The position numbers were made by a program, and so were the translations under genes. 27,731 nucleotides of DNA from CAYRUP01 sp964427485 (GTDB taxonomy: Bacteria > Pseudomonadota > Gammaproteobacteria > DSM-16500): NCBI GenBank assembly GCA_964427485.1, contig CAYRUP010000012.1:1-27731 (forward strand), in the 5' to 3' direction. Below, one piece after another: positions 24,926 through 27,731 of the stretch (position 1 is the first letter of the stretch; every line of letters begins with the position of its first letter). Below the pieces are notes generated by a model, which did no database searches, was not told the origin of the DNA, and worked only from the letters and a program-made list of their open reading frames with translations.

Positions 24926-26029
24926 TCATAACCGCATTGGCATAACAACGTATAAACTATCGTCTTTTTCCATCGCTTCGATTAATACTCCGCCATTAGG
25001 ATCGCTAAATGACCATCGAATATTCTCAGAAGCAATCGCTGATACAACATCAAGCAAATAGGCAGCATTAAATCCAATTTCCATGCCATTGCCTTGATAT
25101 TCTAGCTGAATCATTTCTTCTGCTTCTTCTTGCTCTGGATTATTTGCCACAATGCGCAAAGTATCTTGATCCAGTTGTAAACGAATGCCGCGAAATTTTT
25201 CATTCGATAAAATAGAAGCTCGGGTTAGAGCCTGCTTAAGCGCCTCACGGCTTGCTACCGCAGTATTCTCAATGCTACGCGGTATCAGTTTATCGTAATC
25301 GGGATATTGAGCATTAATTAATTTCGACGTAAAAATAAATTCTGATGATTTGACCCGCAAATGATGTTCGCCAATACAAACCGTTACATCTTCACCGCTC
25401 GCATCCAGTAAGCGCATCAATTCTAACACGCTCTTACGCGGCAAAATCACTTTGGCTCTTGCATCGCCTACATCAATTGAATTTATAGAACTAAAAGCCA
25501 ATCGATGCCCATCTGTCGCAATGCACTTGATAACACCTTGATTTATATCAAATAATGCGCCATTCAAATAATGCCGAACATCTTGTTGGCCCATTGCAAA
25601 ATAGATTTTTCCAATGAGTTTTTTCAATTTGTCTTGGCTCAGCATAAATTCAGTGGAAAATGGGCCATCATCGACGCTTGGGAAATCTTGGGCGGGCAGG
25701 GTCGATAAGAGAAATCGGCTTCTACCAGAACGTAAAACAACATGATCTCCTTCCAGCGCCAGCGTCAACTTTGCATCTTCAGGCAATGCGCGACAAATAT
25801 CCAATAATTTGCGTGCTGAAACCGTAATTGAACCCGGTTCAGCAATTTCATCCAATGGAGTACTGCCGATCAGTTCGACTTCAAGATCTGTTGCAGTTAG
25901 AGACAACACTTGATCTTTTACTGTGACCAATACGTTGGCTAGTATCGGTAACGTCTGTCTACGTTCAACAACTCCGCTGATCATCTGCAAAGGTTTCAGT
26001 AATGCTGCTCGTTGAATTGTGACTTTCAT
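24926..26029 (-). CDS. dnaN: DNA polymerase III beta sliding clamp
   Basis: Ring-shaped clamp that tethers polymerase to DNA. 367 residues, the normal three-domain length. The N-terminal LQMISGVVERRQTLPILANVL and the C-terminal YVVMPMRL are hallmark clamp sequences. Start ATG 26029; the stop of dnaA is 46 bases upstream. It is central in the replication block dnaA-dnaN-recF-gyrB. Confidence 0.98.
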   Translation of the reverse strand: MKVTIQRAALLKPLQMISGVVERRQTLPILANVLVTVKDQVLSLTATDLEVELIGSTPLDEIAEPGSITVSARKLLDICRALPEDAKLTLALEGDHVVLRSGRSRFLLSTLPAQDFPSVDDGPFSTEFMLSQDKLKKLIGKIYFAMGQQDVRHYLNGALFDINQGVIKCIATDGHRLAFSSINSIDVGDARAKVILPRKSVLELMRLLDASGEDVTVCIGEHHLRVKSSEFIFTSKLINAQYPDYDKLIPRSIENTAVASREALKQALTRASILSNEKFRGIRLQLDQDTLRIVANNPEQEEAEEMIQLEYQGNGMEIGFNAAYLLDVVSAIASENIRWSFSDPNGGVLIEAMEKDDSLYVVMPMRL

Positions 26030-26075
26030 AGGTCTGCTCTACATTAAAAATGTGATTAAAAGGATGAACCCCGTA

Positions 26076-27431
26076 TTAAGTAGTCAAGATTCGCAACAAG
26101 TTGGTATAGTCTTCTTCCACATCCTGATTCGAATTCTTAAATTCCGCAATAACACGACACGCGTGTAACACCGTGGTATGGTCTCTGCCGCCAAANNNNN
26201 NNNNNCTATGATTGGTCAATTCCTTAGCCAACGCCATGGCCATTTGCCGTGGTCTTGCGACTGAACGACTACGTCGTTTGGACAATAAATCTGCTATTTT
26301 GACCTTATAATATTCCGCTACCGTTTTTTGGATATTTTCTATCGTGATCAGTTTATCTTGTAATGCAAGTAAATCACGCAATGCATCTTTCACAAAATCC
26401 AGGGTGATAGGTTTACCAGTAAAATGCGCATTTGCCATGATACGTTTCAAGGCACCTTCCAGTTCACGCACATTGGATCGGATGCGCTTCGCAACGAAAA
26501 AGGCGACTTCATAGGGGAGATTAATATGCGCTAACTCCGCTTTACTCATTAAAATAGCAACCCTCGTTTCAAGCTCAGGCGGCTCCACCGCAACCGTCAG
26601 TCCCCAGCCAAAACGGGATTTTAAGCGTTCTTCAACGCCATTAATTTCTTTCGGATAACGATCACACGTTAAAATAACTTGCTGTTGGCTCTCAAGCAAC
26701 GCATTGAAAGTGTGGAAAAACTCTTCTTGAGAACGATCTTTGCCGGCAAAAAATTGAATATCATCGATCAACAATGCATCCACAGTGCGATAAAAACGCT
26801 TAAAATCATTCATTGAATTGGTTTGGAGCGCTTTCACCATATCTGCTACAAAACGTTCTGAATGCAAATACAAGACCTTTGCGTTTGGATTATTTCGGAT
26901 AATTTGATTGCCAATCGCGTGTAATAAATGGGTTTTCCCCAACCCAACACCGCCATATAAATAAAGTGGGTTATAAGCCACTGCGGGATTTTCCCCAACC
27001 TGCAGAGAGGCGGCCTTGGCTAATTGATTTGATTTGCCTTCCACAAAATTCTCAAAGGTATGTTTGGGATTAATATTGCTTTGATGATGAGGCACAACAT
27101 CTGTCGTTTTTGTCGTGGTATGCACGGCGGGTGCAGCAGATACTGGCATTTTATCACTGGTTGTGCTGCCAGAGCCCGTTTCAGTGCGCGTACTACCAAT
27201 TTCTAGATAAATAGTGGGTGGCTCAGCATGACTAAACTGTTTAACCAACTCTTTAATCCGCTCTAAAAAACGCTCATTGATCCAATCCAAAACAAAACGA
27301 TTGGGCGCAAGCAAGGTGAGCCTTTGCTCTGCATGCACAACTTGTAACGGTCGAATCCAAGTATTATATTGCTGTGACGGAAATTCATCCTGCAAACAAC
27401 TTAGACATTTTTCCCAAAGCGTTGCGCTCAC
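26076..27431 (-). CDS. dnaA: chromosomal replication initiator DnaA (with assembly gap)
   Basis: Initiator that unwinds the origin. As given it has 451 residues, start GTG 27431 preceded by a strong GGGAGAAG. Domain I begins LWEKCLSCLQDEFP, a Thr/Ser/Pro-rich linker covers about 75-120, and the AAA+ domain has Walker A GGVGLGKT (160-167) and Walker B LLIDDIQFF. The C-terminal DNA-binding helix-turn-helix carries the signature FGGRDHTTVLHAC, directly next to the unknown bases at 26196-26205. The family normally has about eight residues between ELTNH and FGGRD; here only four codons fit, so about 12 bases are probably missing. The gene is not broken; the gap is an assembly artefact. Confidence 0.95.
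   Translation of the reverse strand: MSATLWEKCLSCLQDEFPSQQYNTWIRPLQVVHAEQRLTLLAPNRFVLDWINERFLERIKELVKQFSHAEPPTIYLEIGSTRTETGSGSTTSDKMPVSAAPAVHTTTKTTDVVPHHQSNINPKHTFENFVEGKSNQLAKAASLQVGENPAVAYNPLYLYGGVGLGKTHLLHAIGNQIIRNNPNAKVLYLHSERFVADMVKALQTNSMNDFKRFYRTVDALLIDDIQFFAGKDRSQEEFFHTFNALLESQQQVILTCDRYPKEINGVEERLKSRFGWGLTVAVEPPELETRVAILMSKAELAHINLPYEVAFFVAKRIRSNVRELEGALKRIMANAHFTGKPITLDFVKDALRDLLALQDKLITIENIQKTVAEYYKVKIADLLSKRRSRSVARPRQMAMALAKELTNHXXXXFGGRDHTTVLHACRVIAEFKNSNQDVEEDYTNLLRILTT
26196..26205. other. 10-N assembly gap in dnaA
   Basis: Ten consecutive N between ELTNH and FGGRDHTTV codons of dnaA. A round number of N suggests a fixed placeholder. The reading frame happens to be kept because the expected missing 22 bases minus 10 is divisible by three. 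Confidence 0.95.
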
Positions 27432-27731
27432 TTACTTCTCCCAAAAAGCTTCCACTATTAAAAAAGGATAGTACCACAGTTTACCTAGCAAAACTGAAAC
27501 GATCCAAGCAGGATTTGAATCAATTAAAAAAAGGAACACTCAACTCAACTTAATTTGTCCAGCAAAATGACAGATTTTTCTTTTTGCTTTACATGAGGCC
27601 GATCAACAGGCTTGATAAATGCTTGCAATTTTTTTTCTATGTCAATTTTTCCGTTAGAATGAATTTGTTGAAATTGATCTCAGTACACGACAAAAAACAA
27701 AACCGTCGTCCCGGCGTGCTTCTGGCCGGGA
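27432..27731. other. dnaA upstream region, no gene seen
   Basis: No open frame of note and no rpmH is present. No good match to the DnaA box TTATCCACA is seen on either strand. On the minus strand TGGTACTAT (27476-27468) is an extended -10 about 40 bases before the dnaA start; its -35 is weak. A TAGAAT at 27655-27660 could be a -10 for a plus-strand gene beyond the window. The last 30 bases enter a GC-rich repeat. Confidence 0.45.
27703..27731. repeat. CGTCGTCCCGG repeat truncated at the window edge
   Basis: TCCCGGC (27709-27715) and GCCGGGA (27725-27731) form a perfect 7-base stem with a 9-base loop, cut off by the window end. The leading CGTCGTCCCG also occurs, reading outward, in bases 1-20 of the window. 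Confidence 0.65.

Noticed and set aside
26076..27431. dnaA as a pseudogene
   Set aside because: The frame is open on both sides of the N run, and all motifs are intact; the gap is technical.
27432..27731. oriC upstream of dnaA
   Set aside because: No DnaA-box cluster is seen; GATTTTTCTTTTT at 27573 resembles an unwinding 13-mer only loosely. The origin may lie beyond the window.
1..27731. CRISPR arrays, insertion sequences, rRNA and tRNA genes
   Set aside because: No regularly spaced repeats, transposase or RNA gene signatures were found on either strand.

Overview
This looks like a chromosomal contig from a low-to-mid GC gammaproteobacterium (about 40% GC by eye; not computed). It carries the replication-initiation block dnaA-dnaN-recF-gyrB, the order found around many gammaproteobacterial origins. 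The R64-type IVb pilus genes, the lptM-dapF pair and the dispersed TCATCCTGAG-type hairpins fit a Legionellales or Coxiellaceae-like lineage. That placement is inference, not something the sequence proves. Both ends run into the edge of a similar GC-rich repeat, so the window may be a whole contig broken at repeats.

Layout, left to right. Bases 1-121 hold a nested palindrome. At 122-1396 (minus) lies an unrecognised protein with a possible RasGEF-like segment. It diverges from a short NAD-glutamate dehydrogenase (1530-4889) followed by a small exported protein (4900-5421). A CorA-type metal transporter (minus) and a POT-family peptide transporter (plus) come next and are divergent. A hairpin repeat then separates the transporter from a tightly overlapping minus-strand operon: TIGR02449-type coiled-coil protein, zapA, and 5-formyltetrahydrofolate cyclo-ligase. 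A plus-strand operon pgi-lptM-dapF follows, its genes coupled by ATGA overlaps. The 42-codon lptM is easy to miss.

From 12033 to 21148, all on the minus strand, are two adjacent type IVb pilus operons. In transcription order these are pilQ (ATPase), pilR (platform) and two unusually long cysteine-containing prepilins, then a TcpQ/PilL-type protein, pilN (lipoprotein secretin), pilO and pilP. The block order is permuted relative to plasmid R64. No prepilin peptidase, PilM or PilT-like protein is seen here. After a repeat come gyrB, recF, dnaN and dnaA. A near-perfect parS (ParB-binding) site lies inside the 3' end of recF, and a 10-N assembly gap falls in the signature motif of dnaA.

The most interesting points are these. 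The secreted protein beside the dehydrogenase ends in a CPP...CIPN module resembling the tip of the 376-residue prepilin. The hairpin repeats sit just 3' of gene ends, and two copies share an identical loop in opposite orientations with a compensatory stem change. The first gene may be a split RasGEF domain. The glutamate dehydrogenase lacks the N-terminal third of its family.
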